Assembly (NCBI GenBank): GCA_038373885.1
Contig: JAWZYV010011610.1
Span: forward strand, 186,001 to 250,000
Direction of reading: 5' to 3'
Length of the DNA stretch: 64,000 nucleotides
Source of the DNA: Cheiracanthium punctorium
Lineage: Eukaryota; Arthropoda; Arachnida; Araneae; Cheiracanthiidae
Position 1 is the stretch's first letter. Each line of letters starts with the position of its first letter. Positions 52,283 through 63,185 of the stretch are shown here, one piece after another. The notes beneath the pieces were generated by a model that ran no database searches, had not been told where the DNA came from, and saw only the letters and a program-made list of their open reading frames with translations. The position numbers and the translations under genes were made by a program.

Positions 52283-52445
52283 CCCTTTGAGGCGCAACCC
52301 TTTCCCAATCCTAAAAAAAGGGCAGCCGTTGCCATCGCCCGACTTAACTAACAGCAAGATGGCGGACGATCGAAACGTTCATCGCGTGCCACAGATCTAG
52401 AAACCCTTTTTTGACGCAGCTGGCTGTGCCGCACAGCCAGCTGGG
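52283..52445. mobile_element. TTAA-flanked fold-back MITE, copy 2 (shortened, reverse orientation)
   Basis: TTAA at 52279-52282 and 52446-52449. The left part aligns with the reverse of 49800-49971 (CCCTTTGAGGCGCAACCC, GGGCAGCCGTTGCCATCG). The right part ends in the hairpin AGCTGGCTGTG/CACAGCCAGCT at 52420-52444. Confidence 0.75.
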
Positions 52446-52449
52446 TTAA

Positions 52450-53900
52450 TCAGTGCAAGGTAATGGATCGGATATGGTCACCATCAGGGTTCGACAAAAC
52501 CAGAGTGCCCGGCCAGGCGACTGAAAAGTATCCCTTGGCGGTTAACTTATTCTTCCACAACCTTCCCCATTAATATAATTCGATATAAAGGAATCAGAAA
52601 ATTTGGTAAAAATTTTTGCTGGTTCCTAAGATTTTACAACTTTTGTGAATCACTGGTCATCGTCCATGATTATTATAGAGAGTAACTACGTTGAGGGCAG
52701 TGTTAAGTGCTTCAGAAGACAGCTAAAAATAAATAAATTAAATAAAAATAAATAAAAACATTACACCTAGATTTTCACCATGACTAGACTTGGCAATTTT
52801 GATGCAAATGATATTTTGTCTTTCGAAAGCTTCTGTGATGTTCTGGCGACGAGACTCTTTTAGAACTCCTCAGACACTCATTTTTGAACATAGAACGTAG
52901 AATAGTAATTTCAAAGCTACGATACGTTCGCCATTACAGGCAAAGTTTTCGGAAACAATGGTAAGTTTTACAGTAAATACGGGGTTTTACCATCGTATAG
53001 CACCCTATAAAATTGATTATGAAAAATAAAATCTGAAATTATATTGAAGAGGAGGGTTTTTAAACTGAATATAATAACTTCTTTTCCTGGCACAATATGT
53101 GCTGAAAGGAAAATGAATTTTAATTATTTTCAATTAAATAAATATACAGAACTAAACATACATATTAAAAAAAAATAATGTATATTTCACGCAACTGATA
53201 TGCATTGGCTATGGAGCGACAATATAATTACAGAGATGGAAGGAACTCTACAAACAATATTTGCAAAAAAGACTAAAATTTAGAGCTATATTTTAGTATT
53301 TTACACTAAGCTCTTATGCAGAATAAATTCAAAATGTCTATTGTAAAATCAATTTTAGAGGTTGTAGGGTCCGCCCGTCGAATTGTCATTAAGCTGCAGT
53401 TTGGTAGCGGGAACTGCTGACCATTCCACGGTTTTAATACAGGTTGGGGATGCAATTAACCAAGCCTGATGTCGAGACTAATCATTTATTGTATATACAT
53501 ACATAATCATATTTACAGGTTGGACTTTGAATATATATATTTGACATACAACATCCTTCTGATGCTATTACATCGGAGAGTCACGGGAACTCTCCTAACT
53601 GGCGTCCGCATCGGTGCATCTCTCCGCTCCCAGTCAAGTGATCTGTTTTCTCCTTCTCTTTCCCTCGCCTCCTTAGATGACCCCCAGGACACAAGCCCCT
53701 TGCTTCGTCCCCCCCCCCCCCGCATTCTCTCTTCTCTCCATTCGGAGAGCATCACCGTGGGACATCATATCTTTGGGTCATCCTAAAAGAGGGGGTGAAA
53801 ACTCAGTGGGTTCCCTACAGAGGTCCACACCAAAACCGGACAATTAACGTATTGAAATAAAACACAACAGAAAGAAGATAGACGCAAGGTGAATATTATT
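52450..53900. other. no gene seen
   Basis: 53560-53790 is GC-richer with CT-rich sequence and a C13 run; open frames on both strands there have low-complexity translations. The rest is AT-rich. Confidence 0.45.
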
Positions 53901-54313
53901 AATACTGTTACGAATTTTCGGGGCAACCCGCTATTTAGGGGTTTAAAATAGTTTAAAATTCGCATTCTACGCGTCAAATAATTAAATTTTGCTTTTTGTC
54001 GCATCAAAATCGGTCATCTAGAACCGGAGATACGAAGGTTTGGTTTTCCACATTGATTAGTGCAGCGTTTCTAGAAAGCTCGAGAAATATTGGTCCAAGG
54101 CCTTCGCTAACCTCATTTTTGGGGACTTATTTTTGGCGATATTTCGGTCATTCGGTGCGATTTTCCCAATGGGGCTTGTAAAGTTAGTTTTTCTGCATTA
54201 ACATGTATAATAGCCTAATATTTTTCTTCTATGACGTAATCAAAAGTACCGCTATATGTGGAATCTTCCAGAGATACATTCTTCTAGAAGGTTCTTGTTG
54301 CTTCTTCGTCACC

Positions 54314-54321
54314 TATAAATA
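54314..54321 (+). promoter_or_regulatory. TATA box of the LTR
   Basis: TATAAATA within the solo LTR, about 340 bp before the AATAAA signal. Confidence 0.5.
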
Positions 54322-54748
54322 CAGGTATGACAGACAACGCCTATCAGTGTTAATCGAGCTTTCAATGAGTACGCTGCTTTGCTCTGTGCGACAGAAGCAG
54401 TATTTTCGCTTGCCTTTTTGAAGCTTTGTTCTTAAGTGCTGTGTGTAAATTTCTCATTGCTGAGTCTTGAGGGACTGTTTACGAAATCCCTCGTATATTT
54501 CCATTGAATTTTTGCCTGGGTAAGTGCCTTACTTTGAGTGAGAAATACAGTAATTGTGAAAGCTTCTGTACAAAGCGGACTGTTAAAAGCACGTTACTGG
54601 CTGATTGTGCTTGTAAATTTTGTACAGCTGATAGTTCGACGAAGTTCTAGAAGCAATAAAATTTGTGTTCCATCCTGTCAAGTGGACTCTTGTAGAACTT
54701 TCTGCACCTACTGGACTTTAGAATGACGAACTCAGGAAACAAGCAGAG

Positions 54749-54892
54749 CAGGGGCGTAGCCAGGGGGGGGGGTTATTGGGATATATCCCCCCCCCCGAAA
54801 TTTTTGGATTAGTGATGAAATTCCGTCTATTTATACACATGTAAGTTCATATCCCCCCCCCCCCCCGAAAAATTTTCCTGGCTACGCGCCTG
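54749..54892. mobile_element. hAT MITE, GCGTAGCCAGG family, copy 3 (nested in LTR)
   Basis: 144 bp, CAGGGGCGTAGCCAGG to reversed CAGGCGCGTAGCCAGG. Perfect 8-bp duplication AAGCAGAG (54741-54748, 54893-54900). Confidence 0.92.
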
Positions 54893-54916
54893 AAGCAGAG
54901 TGTTCTGCAACAATAC

Positions 54917-56016
54917 TTAAATTTTCTGCTAACTCAAACTGTGAAAATTTAACAAAACAGCCTTGGCATTTTGCAGAAAATTTAGTGCAGACAAAATTTT
55001 TTAGTACACAATAGGGGACAGGAATACAAACAGCACACATTCATTTCATATTTTAAGGGTATAACAGGAGAGAAGCTGTTCAAGACTTAAACGATTATAT
55101 TCAAGTCTTTAATACTGCCCAAGGGCAATTACAACATTATACTCACAAAATATCAACAATTAATTAATTATTTACAATTAATCACGGGAAGTCAGTTGAA
55201 TAGCATGCTCCGCGTTCGTCGGTTCGCACTCGATTGGGGTTTTCCGTTTTGAGCCAAAAGGAGTGTTGTTGCTATCTCCGTTACACGGGAAAATTAAACT
55301 ATAAAACGTGAAGGTATTGGATTACACACATACTATACTATTAAAAGATGAAATATATGAATCGAACACGAATTCAAACGGTCTATCATGAAATTTTATT
55401 AGTTCTTTAGTATGCTCAAAGTTTCACCATGGGAAAAAGCACCTACAGCATGATAGTTCCGTGCAAACTGTGAAGAAACGAATTCTTCAAATTCCTGTAT
55501 CTTTTGTGAAATGGCAGCTCTCCCAGGATGGCAAAATACACCTGTGATTATTTGAAAACACCGGAAATAACCAGAAGGGATTTCCTTCCTGCGCATTCCC
55601 CCTTAATGTTCCTTTCCCCATCATTTCCCATAGGGTTCAAATAAAACACGATCCAGCAGCAAAATCGGTTACCTTTGAGCGATGAAGAAAATTCATGAAA
55701 TAAAAAGTTTTAACCTCTTCCTGTCAAACAATTCTAGTGTTCCAAGTTTATCAGAAATTTTGTTGTATCAAGGCGTAGGAACGATTCCTAAGGTAATTCT
55801 TACCCCATTACCTCATATGAGTGCCCTTAAATAACCCAAGTTAACTAAAGTAGTTTATTGGAATACGTATTTAAATAAGTAGTACTAAACAGTAACACAT
55901 TCTCTTTTCTTAAAAATATCTATACACAAAAGATAAAATAACACATAATTTTTTTATTGCAATAACTAGCAGCAACTGTCCGACATTCTGAAGAAGCAAT
56001 TAACTTATGAGATGAA

Positions 56017-56052
<36 letters not shown>

Positions 56053-56494
56053 TCAATTTGAAGGCAATAAGATGTTTTTACCAGAATAGTGGCAAAACCC
56101 GGTAAAATTTAGGTTTAGTGTGTATTTGTATAAGGGGGGGGGGGATTCAAGTATTCTCAAATAATGTGCAAATAGAATATTGAATATAACATGAGATTAT
56201 CAATACCAAAACGTAATTAATTAAATACTGTTTTCTTATTTTAAGGAATTAGCCTACGTTTAAAAAAGCAATTTTTGAGGAAAAAATACCGACTTTTCTT
56301 TTATTTTATTTAAAAGAAAGAGAATATCCTTATGATTCCAAAACTGTTTTACTTTTGTCTCATATAATTGACAAATTGACAATTGTCTGTTTTAATTTTG
56401 ACAGCAAAGAAAACTGACGGTTGTTTGATCTGGTCACTCCCTCTTCTTAAAATAAAATCTTTAAATGCATTTTCTGGAAAACTGTTTATCAATA
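54917..56494. other. no recognised gene
   Basis: A minus-strand open frame at 55596-55399 (REIPSGYFRCFQIITGV...) has no family I know. A31 tract near 56020 and G10 near 56136. An unfound 5' exon of the RhoGEF could lie here. Confidence 0.35.
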
Positions 56495-56990
56495 CAGTAG
56501 TCTCGATAATTCGAGGTGGACGAGTCAAGGTTTGCCTCAAACTATATCGAAAACTCAAATGTTCGAAATCATAAAATTTAATAAACAAATAAAGCAATTT
56601 TTGGAATTTGACAGCATAGTTAGATGAAATGTATTTACATATTATTGCACTACTGATGATTAGAACAGGTTAGTTATATTGGAAAATAATAGTCAATTGT
56701 TTTATTTATTTTTGTATTAACATGCTGACCCGTTTCCGTGCAGCAATATTGCGCCAACGTCAAAGCAGCATGGCCTAGCAGACATTTCTGAGCAGTGTTG
56801 GCATCTATACGAAGAATATAACCAATTTCTTTGGAAGGGGAATATCTGACGTGGCTTTCGGGTGCGCCATTTGAATTTTGTGGCTCTAGTAAACTCACGT
56901 GTTTTGTATGTATTGGTCATTATTCGGGAGTTAAACTGATTTTTTCACGAACTCGGGCTTATGGGGAAATTTGAACAATCGAGACTACTG
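56495..56990. mobile_element. pogo-like MITE, CAGTAGTCTCGAT ends
   Basis: 496 bp. Left CAGTAGTCTCGATAATTCGA after TA, right reversed CAGTAGTCTCGATTGTTCAA. Open frames on the minus strand inside look like decayed transposon sequence. The right flank is TT, so the TA duplication has decayed. Confidence 0.75.
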
Positions 56991-57103
56991 TTCTTTGTTT
57001 CACGTTAAAGTTAGCTGTTCAAAAGTTTTATAAGAACTTTCTATTGATACTAAAGTGTAGATTGAACTAACAGTTATACATATAGAATCAATAATGTTAA
57101 AGG

Positions 57104-57255
57104 TAGAGATGGACGCGAGACGAAAACTAGGAGTCTTGCAAAACTGCCTAACAGTTTTGTCTCGTCTCGCAAAATCCCTATATCGTAATGTTAAACACGT
57201 TTGTCTCGTCACGCAAAAAGTTTTAAATCTCTGTCTCGTCTCGCATCCATCCCTA
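57104..57255. mobile_element. hAT MITE, TAGGGATGGACG family, copy 2
   Basis: 152 bp, ends TAGAGATGGACGCGAGACGA and reversed TAGGGATGGATGCGAGACGA. Flanks GTTAAAGG (57096-57103) and GTTAAAAG (57256-57263), an 8-bp duplication with one mismatch. Confidence 0.88.
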
Positions 57256-57938
57256 GTTAAAAGTAGTTTTAGGTAAAACAAATGTCAAATTTGGGTGAAT
57301 TAGACAAAAATAAATCAAAAAGAAAAGAAATATTTGAAGAAAATGAAAAATTTCTAAAACATCGTTTTTCTATTTATACCCGTCAAAGTGACGGCGTTCA
57401 ATCTTTTTAGGAAAAAAGGCGAAAAAAGTTCCGGTCTCTGTAGTGTTACGATCTCAAATGCTTTTCGATCACACATACATTAATAAACAATGAAGTAATA
57501 ACCCCCCCCCCCTTTTTTTCGGGGGGGGGGGCACAAATGAACAAACAGATCTTTGACCTGGACAAGTCTTTTTTTTTTTTTTTTTTTTTTTTTTAATAAA
57601 ACATGACATTTCCAAAATCTCCAAATAATAATGTACACCAAAACGTATCTTATTTGTGAGAACATAACCTTTAACAAGGCAGGAACTCAATTTTTATAAA
57701 TAACAGCAAAGAGAAGACGTATTCAAAATGGCAAAAGCTTATTTGCTAACACCAATAACATCTGGGATAAACTCCTGGATATCAGTCTATCTGAACTCCC
57801 CTTGACCCCAGTCTTGCCATCTATTGTTTGAAGAGCGTTATGCGGTTATCCACATTCCATATCTTTAGTGCAGTATGTATGCAGTTGGCGGCAGTGTGCT
57901 GTCATTTACCGCCAGTTACAGCAAGCAGATGAACTTAA

Positions 57939-58225
57939 AGGCCCTTGCAAATATCCAGAGACATGTCGCGGCTACAATGTATTTGAACGGGGAAATTCGA
58001 CATGGTTAGGAAGCTGCGACACTTGGGGTGTCCTCTACCGAACAATAGATGGGGGATGTGCGAAACCGCAATATTATTCACGGTCCTCAATTATCTTTTG
58101 TTGGTTAATACCGGAGTATCACCACCCTTTTAAAGGAAATGGTTACACTATTGAAGAATTGGTTCCGCTATTGGCACCCTACTGCTAGCGTCCCGCGACA
58201 TGTCTCTGGATATTTGCAAGGGCCT
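57939..58225. mobile_element. 287-bp MITE, copy 2 (PIF/Harbinger-like)
   Basis: TIR AGGCCCTTGCAAATATCC continuing AGAGACATGTCGCGG, reversed at the right end. Flanked by TAA (57936-57938, 58226-58228). The 106-codon plus-strand open frame across it is a by-product of the MITE. Confidence 0.8.
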
Positions 58226-58228
58226 TAA

Positions 58229-59390
58229 GGTTCGAAGAAACAAAATCCGTTTCACGGTCTTGGTACACCAATTAAAATAAACTGTAACTGATCCGAGGAC
58301 ACGAAAAAATTCAGGATGACTTTTTTTTTTTATAAACTGCACTATACACAAGAATAAATGAAAAACGATGCTTTCATGAAAATTCTAGAAAAAATTCAAC
58401 ATGGAACTGCACAGCAAAATAGTTCAAAAACTGACACATTCTGAAAATTTTTCGATTTTTAATATTTTCTAAAACTTTCATAACTGATATAGGTTTATGA
58501 TTTATTACAGATCATAATTTAGCTTTTTAAAGATACATTATAAAAATTTCGAAATGTTTCACATTATGTACCATAATGTACCATAATCACATACGTAAAA
58601 TAATAATAATAATAATATCGAAAAATGAAATTAATTTTTGAGCACAAATAGTGTATAAAATTAATAATTCCACTCTTAAGTGCACAAGATACCAATCCTA
58701 TAAATATGAGCAAGTAGGATTGTGCTGGAAAATGTTCTATGACCAATGCGTTGAGCATGATTGATCTTCCATGGTAATTTAATTGTATTGTAGCAATGCA
58801 AACGAGAATATTTACAGCGCTAAAGGAACACAATTGGTAAATGAACTCTATTCTAACAGTAAGGTTAGATAAGTATTTCTTGTCTGTTTAAATTTCTGAG
58901 AGTGCAGGTGTAGCGAGTCAAGTGCAGGCGACACTGACGTCGACGGCTTTGGATGTCGAGTCGAGCAAAGGTGAATAAAGATCTGTACCACCCATGAAAG
59001 AACAAAAAGGTGGGGCGAAAGGGGAGGACTGATACCTGCAACTTGGGTTTTAATTATCTCCTCCTCCGTGCCGCTAAATTACGGTGAACGAACTGCATGA
59101 ATTGAATGCCGCAAAAGCTGAAGGTATAAGTAAAACTAGTTGAGAGTTAGTAAAAGAAAGATGGTAATTATAGACCGAGGTGCATAAAATTAATAAAAAC
59201 TTGTATAATAATACACATATAGAGGTACTTATAAAAAAAAAATGATCATTTCGACTGGTAAAAATGTCCGTCCTTCCTCGGTTGCTAAGTTCAAGCATCT
59301 ATAACAACACAAAGCAAGGAATTGAAATCAGTTCCAGGTTTTCTGCTGTTGTAGAGACGAAAACGATCGTTTTGAAAATAAAATAAGTAC
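58229..59390. other. no recognised gene
   Basis: Short AT microsatellites near 58560-58620 and a GC-normal patch at 58900-59080. Nothing supported. Confidence 0.5.
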
Positions 59391-59394
59391 CTTT

Positions 59395-59465
59395 ATGTGT
59401 GTTATTATTACAAAGCTTTTCTAATTTTACACTAACACACCTTTTGTTGAGTGTTTTCAGTAACT
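59395..59465. repeat. degenerate arm of the palindromic element family
   Basis: CTTTATGTGTGTTATTATTA, then ACAAAGCTTTTCTAATTTTA, then TTGAGTGTTTTCAGT aligns in order with 47950-48020 of copy 1. No second arm. Confidence 0.5.
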
Positions 59466-59965
59466 ATAGTACATATTTTACAGTGCAATACAATCTTTTT
59501 GTCCAGTATTGAGACCTCTACTAATAGTTATTTACACAGTATGAAAAGCCCACTCTTCAATTACCCAAACCGGGACTGAAGCCAGAGATTCTTTTATAAA
59601 ACAGACATTCTAAAAAAATTCAGCAAAGGCCAAATATTAAATGACCATACGAAATTTATGGTCTGTAAAGCAATGCATTTAATGTGAAATTCTACCTACA
59701 TTGGCTGTTGTTACTAGAAAATAACTAGGTTTCTTTAAGGCTTCAAACAAGTAATTTGAAAACCCCAAATCATCATTCTGTTTTTTAAAAAAAATTAAAG
59801 TGCGAACAAAGTAGCACTTTGTATAAGCTCGAGGATTGATTAAGGGGGGAATCTAAGACAAACTACGGGGGAAATGACAGAAAAAACACTCAAAATACTG
59901 GTGTTAAACGATAAAGTAATTAAAAAACTTTGTAAAAAACACACATAAAGAAGTAAAAGGAAAGA

Positions 59966-60012
59966 GGATACGCGTTTCGTTCAAAAATTGTTTTGAACTT
60001 CTTCAGTCCAAG
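59966..60012 (-). ncRNA. hammerhead-ribozyme-like motif, copy 2 left arm
   Basis: Minus-strand mirror of 60038-60084 with an identical core and stem II. Confidence 0.35.
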
Positions 60013-60037
60013 CCCTTCGACGTAAAGAACACCAGGG

Positions 60038-60084
60038 CTTGGACTGAAGAAGTTCAAAACAATTTTTGAACGAAACGCGTATCC
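60038..60084 (+). ncRNA. hammerhead-ribozyme-like motif, copy 2 right arm
   Basis: Same parts as 47888-47934: GGA, CTGAAGA, A, GTTCAAAA/TTTTGAAC around loop CAAT, GAAA, CGCG, TA, TCC. The mirror motif is at 59966-60012. Confidence 0.35.
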
Positions 60085-60148
60085 TCTTTCCTTTTACTTC
60101 TTATGTGTGTTTTTTACAAAGTTTTTTAATTACTTTACGGGGGAAATG

Positions 60149-61356
60149 GACTGCAAACAGGTAATAGGCCAGTGACATAATATAGCCTCCCTGCCTATTG
60201 GTATCAATCTAAATAAAATTTATAGTAATATAAATAAATATAGAAAATGCCCCACCCCCAGACTATTAACCTATTTTTTTTTTTTTTTTTTACATGCTTC
60301 AGTCTAGTCTTGCCTGAATAATAAACAAAATTAACATTTCGGCAAAATATGTTGGTAAATATTTAGGCAAAACATTTTCTATATTAACGAAAAATGATAA
60401 AAAATGCAAATCACAGAAAAATATTTTTAAAAAATCAACCTTCTTGTCCTGCATAATTTAATAATCGCTAACGGGTAACAAAACGAACTCATCACACAAA
60501 AACTAAAAGAAAGCTGAAGTGGAACCAATTATGGTCGGACACAGAAAGGTGAGCTGAGCCGTTATAAACTGAAATAGCGGAAATCACGTAAACAACTTGC
60601 TGCGCTATCAAAGCGTAACGGACGGCGAAATCGGAAGACAACTATTGTAGTCTGTCATATTTTCAAGAAAGATCGTTATTTATCTGTACCGACCTTCGTG
60701 CGTAGGCGTTTTTACAGTCAGTCATTTAAGTATGAGAGAAAAAAGTTTGGATAACTGACAAACGGATTTTTAAAAAAAGAAGAAAAATGTTCTCAAGAAT
60801 ACAGAGGATGAGGATCAGTAGCCAAAGCCCGATTAGGCGTCATGGACCCTGGCAAGCGAAAAAAATTGGGCCCCCACACAATAACCTCCCCCCCTTTTTT
60901 TTCATCATCTTTTGTGCATTCTGAAATAAGCAATGCATATGATGTCAGTGAAACGTCCGGTCGAAATGATCTAGGGTCATTCTCACATAATATTAAATTT
61001 TATGTCCCTGGCTAAAAATGTCGGTTAAGCATGCCAGTCATAGATGTTTAAAATTTGTCCAAAAATTTTCCAGGCTGAGCTCGTGCATCCTCATTACAAC
61101 TCAACTACATAACTTCAACCGCAACGTTTCTTAAACAAACAATGAAACTTTTTTAACCTATTTGTTTATAGTTTGTGTCAGCAAGAAATTAAGAGTTGGA
61201 GGCAGACTGGAAAAGAGCATTCCCCAGAATGGGAAGCTCGTTTATGAGTCGTATTACAATGGTTTTGGGAGGCTTTAATCTCAGGCAGAGCAAAGCTGTC
61301 TGCTAGTGAACGTCGCCATATTAAAGAATTCACATAAACTATGAGACGCGACATGT

Positions 61357-61394
<38 letters not shown>

Positions 61395-61911
61395 CGCGGG
61401 GGGGGGGGGGGGGAAGGGGAAGGACCAAAAATAACACACGTAGAAGTGTGGCCCATTCTATATTAGGGGGGCACGTGAATTGCACGTGTTGCATACCGGC
61501 ACGAGCTTCACTTTTTGCCAAGGGAATATAGAGAAGGGAAAAAAAAAAACCTTTATTTCCGGTTATGAATCACCCGATTCGGAGAGGAAAGAGTGTTAAC
61601 ACTAGGGAACTTGTTCAAACAAACAGTTGGAATTACACTAAATAAGTTATGTAAGTAAACAAGAAAGATAAATAGTGCAGAAACTATTTTCACTTTCTCA
61701 TAACTACAGGTAAAATCGCTAATATTGCTGTAAAGAAGCGGTGGCAACGATTTCTCATTCAGTGCTCATCGTTGCTTCCCAGAAAGAGTATTTGAAATGA
61801 AATGTGGGATTGCGACCAGTTATCTACGAGAGGGATCTAGGCCGGGGATGGGGTTGCCATCCACGGGGGGATCTTTCTAAGGTGTCAGAACCCATATTTA
61901 AGTAAAGTTTT
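60149..61911. other. no recognised gene
   Basis: T-rich tract at 60275. 61359-61413 is A34 followed by GCGC and G17, an unusual homopolymer pair. Nothing coding. Confidence 0.5.
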
Positions 61912-62167
61912 CAGGCATGGAAGCACGAAACAGCTAAAAAGACTGAACTTTGCTGCGGATCATACAGAACAAATAAATTATTATGTATTTAACACATTAC
62001 CTGTTATTCTTTTATATATATTCATTACTAAATTAAGTAATATTCATTATATCACTGTATTCACTATAACTAAATTCATTAAACTAATTTAAATACTAAA
62101 TCTCAAATGCATCAGTAATGTTGAAAGAGGCTGAATTCAGTCAAAAGACTGAAAACTTTCATGCCTG
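61912..62167. mobile_element. short TIR element, CAGGCATGGAAG ends
   Basis: CAGGCATGGAAGCACGAAAC on the left, CAGGCATGAAAGTTTTCAGT reversed on the right; flanks share only AGTTT. Non-coding. Confidence 0.45.
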
Positions 62168-62768
62168 AGTTTCAGAGAAAACCACTGAAAACTCCGAACG
62201 GCTAAAAATTTTGCGCGTAATGGTGCTCGTTAAAAGGTGGACCACAACACTGGATTGTACGCCGCATGAAAACATAGGAGAGGAGAAATCACAAAAACTC
62301 AACGAGTGATCTTAAAAAAAAAAATTTCGGGACTCGTTCGTAAACTTAAAATATATTTAATGGAGTTTTTGATGTAGATAGTCTTAAGAATCAAGAATGC
62401 CTGGCCATATATAAAGCAAACATGCCAACGTTAGTGAATGAAGACCCAGGATTCGAACGCACAACGTCAAAAATGATACTGAATTTCAACAGTATTGCAG
62501 CAAGTCTATCAGCAGATATAAAGCGATAGATAATTTTTAAACGATGTTTTACTTATAAGTGTGCAGAAGTAAACAGATACTCTTTTTTTTAAATTTTTTT
62601 TTTTTAAATGTTCAAATAGTGACAACGTGGAAAGAGAATGAAGAATGCAGGGAGAGGGAATAAAGGGGGAGAGACGTGTCTCAAGAAGTCGAAAATACAG
62701 AGTAGAAAAAGTTGCCCTGGTGCCATTTTAATGCTGCAGAAAAAACTTCAGGAACTATTTACAAGCAC

Positions 62769-62862
62769 GGGCCAAGGCCGTCGCCAGAAAAATGTTTCAG
62801 GGAAGGGGGATATCAAACCCCCAATTATCTCCCCCCCCCACCCCAGGCTACGGCCTTGGCCC
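62769..62862. mobile_element. short TIR element, GGGCCAAGGCCG ends
   Basis: Perfect 12-bp inverted ends around a G-rich/C-rich core of 94 bp total. Style similar to the GCGTAGCCAGG MITEs, but no clean target duplication. Confidence 0.5.
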
Positions 62863-63000
62863 TGGTACACTACTGGGTGCAGTCGAGTACTTAAATTTCT
62901 GTTGGAGATTCATGTTGTCCTTGTTAAAACTCTTTCCTTTTTAATTTCTTTAATGATTTAAAAAAAAACAAACCACTAAATTCCTAAATCATTTTGTATC

Positions 63001-63185
63001 CATTGGCGGATCCAGAGGAGGGGAGGGGGAGGGGTTGGGGCATAGGTGCACGTTCTCCCCCCCAGGCGAACCAAGTTTACACTGTAGAAGATTGACCTAT
63101 TTTCTCAATTTAAATGAATCTATGAGAGAAAGGAGACAAAACTATTTTGTGGCCCCACCAGAATGTTTTTCTGGATCCGCCACTG
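63001..63185. mobile_element. hAT MITE, GGCGGATCCAGA ends
   Basis: 185 bp, CATTGGCGGATCCAGA to reversed CAGTGGCGGATCCAGA. Flanks TTTGTATC (62993-63000) and TTTGCATC (63186-63193), an 8-bp duplication with one mismatch. Confidence 0.85.

Larger units (their letters stand above)
53906..54912 (+). mobile_element. solo LTR of a Ty3/gypsy-type retrotransposon
   Basis: Begins TGTTACGAATTTTCGG and ends TTCTGCAACA (TGTT...AACA). Flanked by ATAC on both sides (53902-53905, 54913-54916). Promoter-like TATAAATA at 54314-54321 and AATAAA at 54655-54660 are in the right order. A 144-bp hAT MITE plus its 8-bp duplication is inserted; without it the LTR is about 855 bp. No internal region is attached, so it is a solo LTR. 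The superfamily is inferred from style only. Confidence 0.75.
59877..60136. mobile_element. palindromic element, copy 2, Penelope-like features
   Basis: Inverted repeat 59913-60136 with the same arm sequence as 47687-47986 but a shorter centre: the right arm lacks the first ~50 bp, leaving a spacer TCGACGTAAAGAACACC. A left tail (AAAAAACACTCAAAATACTG) corresponds to copy 1's right tail. Perfect 12-bp direct repeat ACGGGGGAAATG on both sides (59865-59876, 60137-60148), longer than in copy 1. This variability suits target-primed reverse transcription better than a cut-and-paste transposase. Confidence 0.7.

Noticed and set aside
53513..53755. 80-codon minus-strand Arg/Glu-rich frame
   Set aside because: CT-rich low-complexity sequence translated in reverse; no homology or splice signals.
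57868..58188. 106-codon plus-strand open frame
   Set aside because: It runs across the 287-bp MITE and its flank; the matching MITE copy at 34931-35217 does not keep the frame.
61178..61521. Minus-strand frames with Phe/Pro runs
   Set aside because: Produced by the A34 and G17 homopolymers.
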